A stretch of DNA of 43,663 nt from assembly GCF_000738175.1 (NCBI RefSeq), contig NZ_JFCH01000009.1, positions 1-43,663 on the forward strand, read 5' to 3'. The stretch is from Corynebacterium jeikeium (lineage in GTDB: Bacteria; Actinomycetota; Actinomycetes; Mycobacteriales; Mycobacteriaceae). A program made the position numbers and the translations under genes. The notes under the pieces were generated by a model. That model saw only the letters and a list, made by a program, of their open reading frames with translations, made no database searches and was not told where the DNA came from. Every line of letters begins with the position of its first letter. The stretch's first letter is position 1. Below, in pieces: positions 1 through 9,968 of the stretch.

Positions 1-224
1 CTGGTTACGCCATGGTGTGCGGCGAAGGTGGTTAGAGATTGGGTGCCGGTGGCCCATTGGATGAACAAAGCCATGGTGGCGGTATTTTTGTTGTGGGTTT
101 GGGTGTTGCGGGTAAAGGAGTGTCCGCAGTGGGTGCAGCGCCAACGGGTGGTTGATTTGCTGGTGGTGCCGTTTTTCTTTGTGTTGTTGCCGCATAGTGG
201 GCAGCTGGGGCGGTTGGTGGTCAT
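1..224 (-). CDS. IS transposase, N-terminal 74 codons (cut by window edge)
   Basis: The reading frame begins at ATG 224 on the minus strand and runs off the window. The product starts MTTNRPSCPLCGNN and has a zinc-ribbon pattern, C8-x2-C11 and C30-x2-C33 (CPLC and CTHC), followed by a basic stretch and the start of a helical region. This InsA-type zinc ribbon at the N-terminus is known from IS1249-like transposases of corynebacteria and would bind the IS ends. The catalytic DDE part is not in the window. The sequence is identical to the copy at 43440-43663. The plus-strand reading frame over the same bases is only its shadow. Confidence 0.75.
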   Translation of the reverse strand, partial: MTTNRPSCPLCGNNTKKNGTTSKSTTRWRCTHCGHSFTRNTQTHNKNTATMALFIQWATGTQSLTTFAAHHGVT

Positions 225-377
225 CCTTTAATCCAACCGGTGTGCGGTTAGCACAAATGTGGCCGGAGGTGCGGGATGGTGTGGGTAATAGCTTTCGGGG
301 AGCTATTCTTTGGTGATTTGTGGTGTGTGGTCTGGGGTTATGGTGGCATGCGGACACACTTTTCTTTACTTAACCCG
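1..377 (-). mobile_element. 5' part of an insertion sequence, left copy (IS256-superfamily-like, IS1249 type)
   Basis: This stretch is the exact reverse complement of 43287-43663. It runs from the outer IS tip (about 377, where identity between the copies stops) through an untranslated leader into the transposase gene, which leaves the window at base 1. The leader contains a hairpin, AATAGCT (287-293) with AGCTATT (301-307). Family assignment rests on the zinc-ribbon N-terminus of the transposase and is from memory. The other end of the IS and its target duplication lie outside the window. Confidence 0.8.
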
Positions 378-536
378 TAGCGCACAGCGTGCTAATCTGT
401 TCTCAATGGAAATCGCCCAGCTCAGGGAGTTTACCGAGGTGAAAGGGCTCCGCTGTGGCTGTCTCAACTACCGCTTCATAGCAACGATGCGGTTCGAGAC
501 AGGTGTGGGCGTCACAAACAATCAGAGAGAAAACTC
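377..536. other. Junction between left IS and VKOR gene
   Basis: About 160 bases of unique sequence lie between the IS tip and the VKOR start. I see no convincing gene. A weak purine-rich ribosome site (AGAGAG) lies about 8 bases before ATG 537. With the IS leader (225-377) it makes a gene-free stretch of about 310 bases. Confidence 0.4.
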
Positions 537-1106
537 ATGAACGGTCTAGGAGCGACGAAGCGCTTCGGTATTACCTTCCTGGTGCTATCCACGATCGGGT
601 TGATCTTCTCCGCCTTGATCATGCACGACAAGCTGCAGATGGCGCTGAACCCCGACTTCAAGCCAGCCTGCACCTTCAACGAAGTGATCTCGTGTACGGA
701 CGTGATGGCCTCGGATCAGGCATCCGCGTTCGGGTTCGCCAACCCCTTTATCGGTCTGATTGGTTTTCCGGTGATGATGACCTTGGCCGTGGTACTCATC
801 GTCGGCGTGAAGCTCCCGCGCTGGACATGGTACTGCACGCTGGCGGGGTTGGCGCTGGGCGTGGTGTTTGTGCACTGGTTGGCCTATGCGGCGATCTACT
901 CCATCGGCGCGCTTTGCCCTTATTGCATGGCGGTGTGGGCGGCGACGTTGCCAATGTTTGTAATGACCTTGGTGCACATCCTGCGTGAACAGCGTCGTGA
1001 AGCGGGGGAGGGCGTTCCTCACTCCGCACTGGGAATGCCACTGCTGGTGATTGTGGCTTGGTTCCTAGCCTTTACCGCGCTGATTCTGGATCAGTTCGTG
1101 TTCTAA
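537..1106 (+). CDS. Vitamin K epoxide reductase (VKOR) family membrane protein
   Basis: The 189-residue integral membrane protein fits the bacterial VKOR family, which re-oxidises DsbA-like thiol oxidases by passing electrons to quinone and so supports disulfide formation outside the membrane. It has about five hydrophobic segments (near residues 11-29, 72-92, 100-122, 130-147, 166-186). The four family cysteines are visible: the loop pair C45 and C53, and the quinone-site CPYC motif at C127/C130. No DsbA-like partner is adjacent. The gene faces nadE tail to tail, and the two stop codons abut (TAA then TAG, 1104-1109). Start ATG 537 is the only good start after the IS junction. Confidence 0.85.
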   Translation: MNGLGATKRFGITFLVLSTIGLIFSALIMHDKLQMALNPDFKPACTFNEVISCTDVMASDQASAFGFANPFIGLIGFPVMMTLAVVLIVGVKLPRWTWYCTLAGLALGVVFVHWLAYAAIYSIGALCPYCMAVWAATLPMFVMTLVHILREQRREAGEGVPHSALGMPLLVIVAWFLAFTALILDQFVF

Positions 1107-2063
1107 CTAGTCTGCCTGCCACCAGTTGTCGTGAGGAACAACCGGCAGATGCCGCTTGTGACGCGACCGGAACCACAGGCCTTCGATGTGCTTAGTGACC
1201 TGCGGATCTAGGTCTGCGGCACCATTGGTGCTTTCCAAGTAATCGTCAAGCTGCGTGTACGTCACACCTAGCGCCTCTTCGTCGGGCAGGGCAGGACGAT
1301 CTTCTTCCAGGTCGGCGGTGGGGACTTTCTGCCAGGTGCTATCGGGGGCGCCGAGGTGCTGCAGTAGGGCTGCGCCCTGTCGCTTCGTGAGTCCCGCCAG
1401 TGGCATGAGGTCTGCCGCACCGTCGCCGTGCTTGGTGTAGAACCCCGTGATTGCCTCTGCTGCATGATCCGTGCCTACAACCAATCCGCCGAGTTCCCCG
1501 GCGAGCGCATATTGTGCGATCATGCGCTCGCGCGCCTTAATATTGCCCTTGTTGAAGTCGCTGACGTGCGAAATGCCGAGGGCCTCGCTCGTTGCTCGCG
1601 CTGCTTCGTCAGTGGCACCCTTAATGTTGACGGTGACGCCCATACTCGGTGCGATAAACTCCAGCGCAATCTGTGCGTCGTCCTCGTCTGCCTGGACTCC
1701 ATAGGGCAGGCGCACGGCGCAGAAACGGTATGGCTGATCGGCAGCTTGGTCCTTGGCGGCCTGTTCATTGAGGCGATCACATGCTAACTGGCATAGCTTG
1801 CCTGCGAGCGTGGAGTCCTGGCCGCCGGAGATGCCCAGCACTAGGGTTCGGGTGCGTGTGGCCTGCAGATAGTTGGCGATGAACTGCACACGACGTTCCA
1901 CTTCAGCGGCCGGGTCGATAGTGGAGCGAACCCCCAGTTCTTCGATAATGCGCGCGTGCAGAGGGCGCGCATTCGCGGTGTGGGAGGGGCTGGGGATGCC
2001 GGTGGACTTTTCAGGTGAAGGGCTCATGCCTTCCGATGCTAGACCGTCCGTCAGCTTATGCAC
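1107..2063 (-). CDS. nadE: NH3-dependent NAD+ synthetase
   Basis: NadE adenylates nicotinate adenine dinucleotide with ATP and amidates it to NAD+, the last step of NAD synthesis in the cytoplasm. The protein matches E. coli NadE along nearly its whole length, as I recall that sequence. The N-type ATP pyrophosphatase loop SGGQDS is at residues 79-84, with later blocks [34 protein letters not shown] and a C-terminal HKRHLPVVP. There is no glutaminase (nitrilase) domain, so free ammonia is the likely donor. The 318-residue frame starts at GTG 2063 and has about 30 extra N-terminal residues. ATG 2027 is an alternative start, and neither has a well-spaced ribosome site. pncB elsewhere in the window feeds the same pathway. 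Confidence 0.93.
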   Translation of the reverse strand: MHKLTDGLASEGMSPSPEKSTGIPSPSHTANARPLHARIIEELGVRSTIDPAAEVERRVQFIANYLQATRTRTLVLGISGGQDSTLAGKLCQLACDRLNEQAAKDQAADQPYRFCAVRLPYGVQADEDDAQIALEFIAPSMGVTVNIKGATDEAARATSEALGISHVSDFNKGNIKARERMIAQYALAGELGGLVVGTDHAAEAITGFYTKHGDGAADLMPLAGLTKRQGAALLQHLGAPDSTWQKVPTADLEEDRPALPDEEALGVTYTQLDDYLESTNGAADLDPQVTKHIEGLWFRSRHKRHLPVVPHDNWWQAD

Positions 2064-2188
2064 TTATTTGGTTTTGAGTGAGTCGGTGGGTAGACTCATC
2101 GTTTGTGTTTGTGTCGGGCGGCATAAGCGGGTTTTTAGCCTGCGTTGCCTGGCGATGTAAAGAAAGTCGATGAGGAAAGGAGCGCCCG

Positions 2189-2311
2189 ATGAAGGTCCGC
2201 AAGTCCCTTCGGTCGCTGAAGAACAAGCCGGGCGCTCAGGTCGTTCGTCGCCGCGGTAAGGTCTACGTGATCAACAAGAAGGAACCTCGCTTCAAGGCTC
2301 GCCAGGGCTAA
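2189..2311 (+). CDS. rpmJ: Ribosomal protein L36, cysteine-free (C-minus) paralogue
   Basis: This 40-codon gene encodes a very basic protein beginning [15 protein letters not shown] and ending RFKARQG. That is the pattern of the alternative L36 (YkgO type) with the usual zinc-binding cysteines and histidine missing. Such C-minus proteins can replace the zinc-ribbon L36 in the large subunit when zinc is short. The ribosome site AAAGGAG lies 7-8 bases before ATG 2189. The gene is divergent from nadE and is followed by a terminator hairpin. I see no clear Zur palindrome upstream, so zinc control is family knowledge, not shown here. Confidence 0.9.
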   Translation: MKVRKSLRSLKNKPGAQVVRRRGKVYVINKKEPRFKARQG

Positions 2312-2330
2312 AGCCAGAGGGTTCCACCTT

Positions 2331-2385
2331 CCCCCGTCTTTTCGTTTCAGTGCTCGCGCACTGTTGCGTGAGGCGGGGGATTTTT
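2331..2385 (+). terminator. Intrinsic terminator after rpmJ
   Basis: CCCCCGTC (2331-2338) pairs with GGCGGGGG (2372-2379) through one G-U pair, and TTTTT follows. The loop contains a second small hairpin (AGTGC/GCACT). Confidence 0.65.
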
Positions 2386-2778
2386 ATTGCTTGGGGGCGG
2401 CAAAGACATGGCTTGAGGGGGCTTTTGCCAGCTCATAGATGGCTTCTCTGTTTGGCGTAATCCATGCTTTGAAATTACATGCATGTTTTTCATGTGGCTA
2501 GATGTAGTGGTGGGAAAATCTACCACCTGCGAATACTCAACTTGTAACTACTAGATGTAGTGTTCAGTGATTAATTGCGGCCCAAAATGTTGTGTTTTTG
2601 CGGTTGTCTTACACGCTTGTGATGTGTAGTCTTAAGCAAGTCAACGAGGGGCGAGGTACATAAGCCCCGCCAGACGTACACTGACGAAAACCTACACCGA
2701 TAGCGCCCACAGAAATCATTGTCGCCGGGCCGAACAATCCGAAGTATTTTTGAAGTATTCAGGAGAATGACAGCCACC
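2386..2778 (+). promoter_or_regulatory. Control region of the nrdHIE genes with repeated NrdR-like box
   Basis: This gene-free stretch of about 390 bases precedes nrdH. The 12-mer CTAGATGTAGTG occurs twice, at 2498-2509 and 2551-2562, 53 bases apart, close to five helical turns. Extended to 16 bases, the second copy (CTACTAGATGTAGTGT) agrees with 12 of 16 positions of the NrdR consensus ACACTATATATAGTGT as I remember it, and the first with 10. NrdR is the known repressor of ribonucleotide reductase genes in actinobacteria. Assignment as NrdR boxes is an inference. No -35/-10 pair stood out enough to call. Confidence 0.4.
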
Positions 2779-3009
2779 ATGATCACCGTCTACACCAAGC
2801 CCGCCTGTGTTCAGTGCAACGCCACCAAGAAGGCTCTCGACAAGGCCGGTCTTGATTACGAACTCGTGGACATCAGCCTCGACGATGAAGCTCGCGACTA
2901 CGTCATGGCGCTGGGCCACCTGCAGGCACCTGTGGTTGTTGCTGGCGAAGATCACTGGTCCGGCTTCCGCCCCGATCGCATTCGCACCCTGACCGCAGAG
3001 GCCGCCTAA
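2779..3009 (+). CDS. nrdH: NrdH redoxin, electron donor for class Ib ribonucleotide reductase
   Basis: The small 76-residue glutaredoxin-fold protein has thioredoxin-like activity and hands electrons to NrdE. Seen in the sequence: the VYTKP start, the active-site motif C-V-Q-C near residues 10-13, and the family signature WSGFRPD near the C-terminus. I chose ATG 2779 because the AGGAG at 2761-2765 is 13 bases upstream. The alternative ATG 2767 (four residues longer) would leave only one base between AGGAG and the start. It is the first gene of the nrdH-nrdI-nrdE series, with 89 bases to nrdI. Confidence 0.92.
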   Translation: MITVYTKPACVQCNATKKALDKAGLDYELVDISLDDEARDYVMALGHLQAPVVVAGEDHWSGFRPDRIRTLTAEAA

Positions 3010-3098
3010 TCTGCGCGCCAATTGCCTTCACCATCTCCGGTGGAGGCTCTTTTTAGCGCACCACTGACTATGCGCATTGCTGTTTAGGATGAGGCTCA

Positions 3099-3542
3099 AT
3101 GTTGATCACGTATTTTTCCTCCACGACAGAGAACACTCACCGCTTTGTACGGAAGCTCGGTCTACCTTCTAGTCGCATTCCGCTTAAGCGTAGCGACGCC
3201 CCCCTGCTGGTCGACCAACCACATGTCCTGATAGTGCCAACGTATGGCGGGGGAGCAGGGATGACAGGAGAGTTTTCGCGCCCAGTGCCGAAACAGGTGA
3301 TCAAGTTCCTCAATGTGGAGCAAAACCGTAAGTGGCTGCGCGGCGTGATCGCCTCCGGCAACATCAACTTCGGAGCTGACTTCGGAAAGGCCGGGGAGGT
3401 GATCTCCGCCAAGTGCCAAGTTCCCTATCTATATCGCTTTGAACTGATGGGAACCGAGGAGGACGTCCAAAGGGTGCGTGCAGGCTTAGCGGAGTTCGAG
3501 ACTTCTTTGCGAAACGAAGGACGCTGGGAGTTAGCAAGCTGA
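3099..3542 (+). CDS. nrdI: NrdI flavodoxin-like protein
   Basis: NrdI is a small flavodoxin that supplies the oxidant needed to build the manganese-tyrosyl radical cofactor of NrdF. The 147-residue product begins [15 protein letters not shown], the phosphate-binding FMN loop (S/T-x-T-x-N/T). It continues with VPTYGGG and an IASGNINFG block, both typical of NrdI. ATG 3099 is preceded by AGGATGAGG. It lies between nrdH and nrdE as in other corynebacteria and mycobacteria. The length is normal for the family. Confidence 0.93.
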   Translation: MLITYFSSTTENTHRFVRKLGLPSSRIPLKRSDAPLLVDQPHVLIVPTYGGGAGMTGEFSRPVPKQVIKFLNVEQNRKWLRGVIASGNINFGADFGKAGEVISAKCQVPYLYRFELMGTEEDVQRVRAGLAEFETSLRNEGRWELAS

Positions 3543-3681
3543 CACAGCGGGTTGAAAACCCAGCGGAGTAAGAGCTCCGCATCCGCCCCGCGCATGTCCG
3601 GGGCACTGATTAGAATCGAAACGAATATATAGGCGCGAATAGACTTTCTTAGCGCGAGTTTTTGAGGAGAACACAAAACAC
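3543..3681 (+). promoter_or_regulatory. nrdI-nrdE spacer with two hairpins
   Basis: The 139-base gap between nrdI and nrdE is larger than in a tight operon. It holds two stable stems, GCGGAG (3563-3568)/CTCCGC (3575-3580) and GCCCCG (3585-3590)/CGGGGC (3599-3604), then an AT-rich stretch with AATATATAG before the strong ribosome site GAGGAG. This could be a processing or attenuation site, or a second promoter. Nothing here decides between them. Confidence 0.35.
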
Positions 3682-5844
3682 ATGACTGGCACCGAGATTG
3701 GAAAGACCGTCCAGGAGCCCGTTGACCAGCGGGAGCAGCTGGATTATCACGCTCTGAACGCAATGTTGAACCTGTACAACGACGCGGGAGAGATCCAGTT
3801 CGACAAGGATCGTGAGGCTGCTAACCAGTACTTTCTGCAGCACGTGAATCAGAACACTGTGTACTTCCACGACTTGGAAGAGAAGATCAAGTACCTCGTG
3901 GACAACGAGTACTACGATCCTGCGGTGTTGAATCAGTACGAGTTCAGTTTCGTAAAGTCCCTGTTTAAGCAGGCTTATGCCAAGAAGTTCCGCTTCCAGT
4001 CCTTCCTGGGCGCGTACAAGTACTACACCTCCTATACGCTGAAGACCTTCGACGGACGCCGCTACTTGGAACGTTTCGAAGACCGCGTATGCATGGTCGC
4101 ACTGGGGCTAGCAGCAGGGGATACCGAGTTGGCGTCGAACCTCGTCGACGAGATCATGGACGGTCGCTTCCAGCCTGCAACGCCCACCTTCCTCAACATT
4201 GGCAAGAAGCAGCGCGGGGAGCCGGTGTCCTGCTTCCTCCTGCGCATTGAGGACAACATGGAGTCGATTGGCCGATCTATTAACTCCGCGCTGCAACTAT
4301 CCAAGCGCGGCGGTGGCGTAGCACTGTTGCTGTCGAATGTGCGCGAGGCCGGTGCGCCGATTAAGCACATCGAGAACCAATCCTCCGGTGTGATCCCCGT
4401 GATGAAGCTGCTGGAAGATGCCTTTAGCTACGCCAACCAGCTGGGTGCCCGTCAGGGTGCCGGCGCGGTATATCTCCACGCACACCACCCAGATATCTTG
4501 CGCTTCCTGGACACCAAGCGCGAGAATGCGGATGAAAAGATCCGTATTAAGACGCTCTCTCTGGGAGTGGTCATCCCGGATATCACCTTTGAGCTGGCCA
4601 AGCGCAATGACGACATGTATCTGTTCAGCCCGTACGACGTTGAACGCGTCTACGGCAAGCCATTTGCCGATGTCTCCATCACCGAGCACTACGAGGAGAT
4701 GGTGGAGGATCCGCGCATCCGTAAGTCCAAGATCAATGCGCGCGCGTTCTTCCAAACGCTGGCGGAGATCCAGTTCGAGTCGGGCTACCCGTACATCATG
4801 TTTGAGGACACGGTGAACAAGGCCAACCCGATCGAAGGTCGTATCACGCACTCCAACCTGTGCTCCGAAATTCTGCAGGTTTCGACCCCATCGGAGTTCA
4901 ACGCTGATCTGACGTACAAGACCATCGGCGATGACATCTCCTGCAACCTGGGCTCCATGAACATCGCGAAGGCCATGGACTCTGCGGACTTCTCTAAGAC
5001 CATCGAGACCGCGATTCGCGGCCTGACCGCAGTGGCAGATCAAACCTCCATCGACTCGGTTCCTTCGGTTCGCCAGGGTAACGACAACTCCCACGCCATT
5101 GGCCTGGGACAGATGAACCTGCATGGCTTCCTGGGGCGCGAGCACATCCACTACGGTTCAGAAGAAGCTCTGGACTTCACCAATGCATACTTCGCAGCAG
5201 TGATGTACGAAGCTCTGAAGGCATCCAACAAGATCGCCCAGGAGCGTGGCGAGAAGTTCCACAACTTCGAAAACTCCGATTATGCCAGCGGCGAGTTCTT
5301 CGACCGCTACGATCCGGCGGAGTTTGCACCGAAGACGGAGCGTATCCGCCAAATCATCGGCAACTCCAGCATCCAGGTGCCAACCGCGCAGGACTGGCAA
5401 CAGCTGAAGGACGATGTGCAGGCTCACGGTCTATACAACCGCAACCTGCAGGCTATTCCGCCGACGGGTTCCATCTCCTACATCAACAACTCCACATCCT
5501 CGATTCACCCGATCGCCTCCAAGATCGAAATTCGTAAGGAGGGCAAGATCGGTCGTGTGTACTACCCGGCTCCGTACATGACGAACGACAACCTGGAGTA
5601 CTACGAGGACGCGTACGAGATCGGCTACGAAAAGATCATCGACACTTACGCAGTCGCGACGAAGTACGTGGATCAGGGCCTATCGCTGACCCTGTTCTTC
5701 AAGGACACCGCCACCACGCGCGACATCAACCGTGCGCAGATCTATGCGTGGCGCAAGGGGATCAAGACGATCTACTACATCCGCCTCCGCCAGACGGCCT
5801 TGACCGGCACCGAGGTTGAGGGCTGCGTGAGCTGCATGCTCTAA
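3682..5844 (+). CDS. nrdE: Ribonucleoside-diphosphate reductase class Ib, alpha subunit
   Basis: NrdE is the catalytic subunit that reduces ribonucleoside diphosphates to deoxyribonucleotides and works with NrdF. The 720-residue length is normal for class Ib, and there is no N-terminal ATP cone. Expected catalytic residues are visible: C184 in the segment PVSCFLL, the NLCSEI motif with C394, and the C-terminal redox pair C715/C718 in GCVSCML, which is re-reduced by NrdH. ATG 3682 has GAGGAGA upstream. The gene is followed by a strong bidirectional terminator shared with ftn. Confidence 0.97.
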   Translation: MTGTEIGKTVQEPVDQREQLDYHALNAMLNLYNDAGEIQFDKDREAANQYFLQHVNQNTVYFHDLEEKIKYLVDNEYYDPAVLNQYEFSFVKSLFKQAYAKKFRFQSFLGAYKYYTSYTLKTFDGRRYLERFEDRVCMVALGLAAGDTELASNLVDEIMDGRFQPATPTFLNIGKKQRGEPVSCFLLRIEDNMESIGRSINSALQLSKRGGGVALLLSNVREAGAPIKHIENQSSGVIPVMKLLEDAFSYANQLGARQGAGAVYLHAHHPDILRFLDTKRENADEKIRIKTLSLGVVIPDITFELAKRNDDMYLFSPYDVERVYGKPFADVSITEHYEEMVEDPRIRKSKINARAFFQTLAEIQFESGYPYIMFEDTVNKANPIEGRITHSNLCSEILQVSTPSEFNADLTYKTIGDDISCNLGSMNIAKAMDSADFSKTIETAIRGLTAVADQTSIDSVPSVRQGNDNSHAIGLGQMNLHGFLGREHIHYGSEEALDFTNAYFAAVMYEALKASNKIAQERGEKFHNFENSDYASGEFFDRYDPAEFAPKTERIRQIIGNSSIQVPTAQDWQQLKDDVQAHGLYNRNLQAIPPTGSISYINNSTSSIHPIASKIEIRKEGKIGRVYYPAPYMTNDNLEYYEDAYEIGYEKIIDTYAVATKYVDQGLSLTLFFKDTATTRDINRAQIYAWRKGIKTIYYIRLRQTALTGTEVEGCVSCML

Positions 5845-5897
5845 GTGGGGAGGGGAGCGGCCTGCTCTAGGTGGAGGGCGGCCTCCACCGAGCATGA

Positions 5898-5931
5898 AAA
5901 AGCCGACTGGGAGGAATCCCAGTCGGCTTTT
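5898..5931. terminator. Bidirectional terminator between nrdE and ftn
   Basis: A perfect 15-bp stem (5898-5912 with 5917-5931) closes a GGAA loop. The arms begin with A's and end with T's, so the hairpin can terminate both nrdE (plus) and ftn (minus). Confidence 0.9.
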
Positions 5932-5965
5932 GTTATTGGCCGTTGAGTGGCCTTGTTAATGGTTG

Positions 5966-6454
5966 CTAGCGGTTGCCCAGCTCTGCGTCGATGCGCAGCA
6001 GGCCGGAACCATCGTTGCCCACCAGCTTGATGCGGTCGATGATGTTGCTTACTGTAGCTTCCTCCTCGATCTGCTCCTCCAGGAAGAAGTTCAGCAGGTT
6101 GCGGGAGTCAATGTCGCCAACCTCGTCGGCGGTCTTCACCAGATCGCGGATCAGTGCGGAGACCTTACGCTCGTGCTCGAGGGAAGCCTCGAAGGCATCC
6201 AGCGGGGTGGAGATCTTCAGGGAAGGCATCTCAACAGTCTCGATGTCCACGCGCGCGTCGCGGTCCAGCAGGTGCTGTGCGAACTTCTGAGCGTGCTCGC
6301 GCTCCTCATCGGCCTGTGCCTGCATCCAGCTGCTCATGCCGTCGAAGGAGAGGCGGTCCAGCTCATAAGCCAGCTGGGTGTAAACCAGCGCAGCCTGGTG
6401 CTCGGCGGTGACCTGTTCGTTCAATTGCTTCTGAAACTTCTCGTTGATTTCCAT
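5966..6454 (-). CDS. ftn: Ferritin
   Basis: The 162-residue non-heme ferritin stores iron as a ferric core after oxidation at a diiron centre. A four-helix-bundle protein is indicated, with ferroxidase-type ligands in QVTAEHQAALVY (first Glu), DEEREHAQKF (Glu and His) and the later LEEQIEEE segment. ATG 6454 has GGTGAG four bases upstream. A GTG at 6463 would add three residues (MSC). It sits between nrdE and nrdF and is divergent from nrdF. The neighbourhood ties iron storage to a metal-dependent reductase. A DtxR-like half-site lies in the shared upstream region. Confidence 0.92.
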   Translation of the reverse strand: MEINEKFQKQLNEQVTAEHQAALVYTQLAYELDRLSFDGMSSWMQAQADEEREHAQKFAQHLLDRDARVDIETVEMPSLKISTPLDAFEASLEHERKVSALIRDLVKTADEVGDIDSRNLLNFFLEEQIEEEATVSNIIDRIKLVGNDGSGLLRIDAELGNR

Positions 6455-7792
<1,338 letters not shown>

Positions 7793-7843
7793 TTAGCACC
7801 CCCGAAAACGTGGGATCTGTTAACAGGGCACCGTCCACGGCTA

Positions 7844-7870
7844 TTGAAATGCGCGTTAACGGGATACTAT
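7844..7870 (+). promoter_or_regulatory. Candidate ctaD promoter
   Basis: TTGAAA (7844-7849) and TACTAT (7865-7870) are 15 bases apart, slightly short for a SigA promoter. If used, ctaD would have a 5' leader of about 155 bases (to 8031). I see no recognised riboswitch in the leader. Confidence 0.3.
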
Positions 7871-8031
7871 GTAAGCATTCTGCGTCTGTTCGGGTCGGTT
7901 GTTGACGAGGCCGACCCAGCGGGAACAGGGTAGAGGAAACATTCTTTTGGGTGACCGGCTCAAAGAATCCTGTGAGTAACTTAATGCTCGCAAGAGGAAA
8001 AGGGCAGGTCACGCGTAGTCAGGAGGAACTA

Positions 8032-9729
8032 ATGACCGCAGTAGCGCCTAGGGAAAGCCATGAGGTTTCCCCGGCTCGGCCTGCGCCTTTTGGTGAGGCG
8101 CCGCGTGGCAGCCTCGCATGGAAGATGCTGACCACGACCGACCACAAGCTTCTGGGCATCATGTACCTAATCATGTCCTTCACCTTCTTCATGGTTGGTG
8201 GCTTGATGGCCCTGCTGATCCGTCTCGAGCTTTTCGCGCCGGGCCAGCAATTCCTGTCCAATGAGCAGTTCAACCAGCTGTTCACGATGCACGGCACGAT
8301 CATGCTGCTGCTGTACGGCTCCCCGATGGTGTTCGGTTTCGCGAACTACATCCTGCCGCTGCAGATCGGCGCGCCTGACGTGGCATTCCCCCGTCTGAAC
8401 GCCTTCGGCTTCTGGATGACCACCGCCGGTGGTGTCGTTATGCTGCTCGGCTTCCTGACCCCGGGTGGTGCTGCTGACTTCGGTTGGACCATGTACATGC
8501 CGCTGGCAGACGCTACGCATTCTCCGGGCGTGGGCTCTGAGCTGTGGATCCTGGGCGTCGGCGTTGGTGGTATCGGTACCATCGCTTCCGCTGTGAACAT
8601 GATCACCACCATCCTGTGCCTGCGTGCGCCGGGTATGACCATGTTCCGCATGCCGATCTTCACCTGGAACATCCTGGTCACCTCTCTGCTGGTTCTGCTG
8701 ATCTTCCCGCTGCTGACCGCTGCAGCCCTGGGTGTCTTCTACGACCGCAAGCTGGGTGGCCACATCTACGACGCTGGTAACGGCGGCGCTATCCTGTGGC
8801 AGCACCTGTTCTGGTTCTTCGGCCACCCTGAGGTTTACGTCCTGGCACTGCCGTTCTTCGGCATCGTGTCCGAGGTCTTCCCGGTGTTCTCCCGCAAGCC
8901 GATGTTCGGCTACGTCGGCCTGGTGTTCGCAACCCTGTCGATTGCTGCACTGTCCATGGCCGTGTGGGCACACCACATGTTCGTGACCGGCGCCGTGATG
9001 CTGCCGTTCTTCTCCTTCATGACGTTCCTGATCGCCGTGCCGACCGGTATGAAGTTCTTCAACTGGCTGGGCACGATGTGGAAGGGCCGCCTGACCTTCG
9101 AGACCCCGATGATCTTCGCGGTCGGCTTCTTCGCCACCTTCCTCTTCGGTGGTCTGACCGGTGTCATGCTGGCTTCCCCGGCTCTGGACTTCCACGTTTC
9201 TGATACCTACTTCGTGGTTGCTCACTTCCACTACACCCTGTTCGGTACCGTGACCTACGCCTCCTTCGCTGGTATCTACTTCTGGTTCCCGAAGATGACC
9301 GGTCGCATGCTGGACGAGAAGCTGGGCAAGATTCACTTCTGGCTGGTTACCATCGGCTTCCACACCACCTTCCTGGTGCAGCACTGGCTGGGCAACATGG
9401 GTATGCCGCGTCGTTACGCTGATTACCTGCCGACGGATGGTTTCACCACCCTGAACCAGATCTCCACGGTTGGTGCTTGCATCCTGGCGATCTCCATGAT
9501 TCCGTTCCTGTGGAACGTCTTTAAGTCCTACCGCTACGGCGAGGTCGTCACCGTTGATGACCCGTGGGGCTACGGCAACTCCCTGGAGTGGGCAACCTCT
9601 TGCCCGCCGCCGCGCCATAACTTCGACTCCATGCCTCGCATCCGCTCCGAGCGCCCGGCGTTCGAGCTGCACCACCCGCACATGGTCAAGCGCATGCGCG
9701 ACGAGGCTCACGTTGGTCGCCACTTCTAA
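8032..9729 (+). CDS. ctaD: Cytochrome c oxidase (aa3) subunit I
   Basis: CtaD is the heme- and copper-bearing core of the aa3 oxidase, which in actinobacteria joins the cytochrome bcc complex in a respiratory supercomplex and pumps protons. The 565-residue protein has about twelve membrane spans. Signature blocks include [12 protein letters not shown] (heme ligand), [13 protein letters not shown] (CuB His and cross-linked Tyr), WAHHMF (CuB histidines) and [11 protein letters not shown] (heme ligands). ATG 8032 has AGGAGG at the right distance and gives the N-terminus MTAVAPR, which I recall from C. glutamicum CtaD. An upstream in-frame start at 7951 lacks support. The other oxidase subunits are not in the window. 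Confidence 0.97.
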   Translation: MTAVAPRESHEVSPARPAPFGEAPRGSLAWKMLTTTDHKLLGIMYLIMSFTFFMVGGLMALLIRLELFAPGQQFLSNEQFNQLFTMHGTIMLLLYGSPMVFGFANYILPLQIGAPDVAFPRLNAFGFWMTTAGGVVMLLGFLTPGGAADFGWTMYMPLADATHSPGVGSELWILGVGVGGIGTIASAVNMITTILCLRAPGMTMFRMPIFTWNILVTSLLVLLIFPLLTAAALGVFYDRKLGGHIYDAGNGGAILWQHLFWFFGHPEVYVLALPFFGIVSEVFPVFSRKPMFGYVGLVFATLSIAALSMAVWAHHMFVTGAVMLPFFSFMTFLIAVPTGMKFFNWLGTMWKGRLTFETPMIFAVGFFATFLFGGLTGVMLASPALDFHVSDTYFVVAHFHYTLFGTVTYASFAGIYFWFPKMTGRMLDEKLGKIHFWLVTIGFHTTFLVQHWLGNMGMPRRYADYLPTDGFTTLNQISTVGACILAISMIPFLWNVFKSYRYGEVVTVDDPWGYGNSLEWATSCPPPRHNFDSMPRIRSERPAFELHHPHMVKRMRDEAHVGRHF

Positions 9730-9807
9730 GCGCACTTTCGAGTGACGCCCCCTCACCCGGCCACTGCCCAGCGCAGTCGCTAGGTGCCTGGCGGCTGGCC
9801 CGGTCTT

Positions 9808-9841
9808 AAATCCACACCTCAACTACGCGGGGTGTGGATTT
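9808..9841. terminator. Terminator after ctaD
   Basis: AAATCCACACC (9808-9818) pairs perfectly with GGTGTGGATTT (9831-9841), followed by TTCGC. An 11-bp stem with A/T ends, consistent with an intrinsic terminator. Confidence 0.75.
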
Positions 9842-9968
9842 TCGCATTCTCGGGGTGCACAGGGAGTTGGTTGGGGAAGCGGGGACTGTGGGTGGAGCGG
9901 GGGAACTGAAATGAGGGCTATGCAGTCTCGGTTATCAATTCTTGCGGGGAAGTGGGACAATATAGCCC

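Noticed and set aside
28..231. 67-residue plus-strand frame at the left edge
   Set aside because: Antisense to the transposase start; the same frame appears opposite the right copy.
8167..9822. 551-codon open frame opposite ctaD
   Set aside because: Antisense shadow of a GC-rich gene; His/Gln/Arg-rich composition and no ribosome site.
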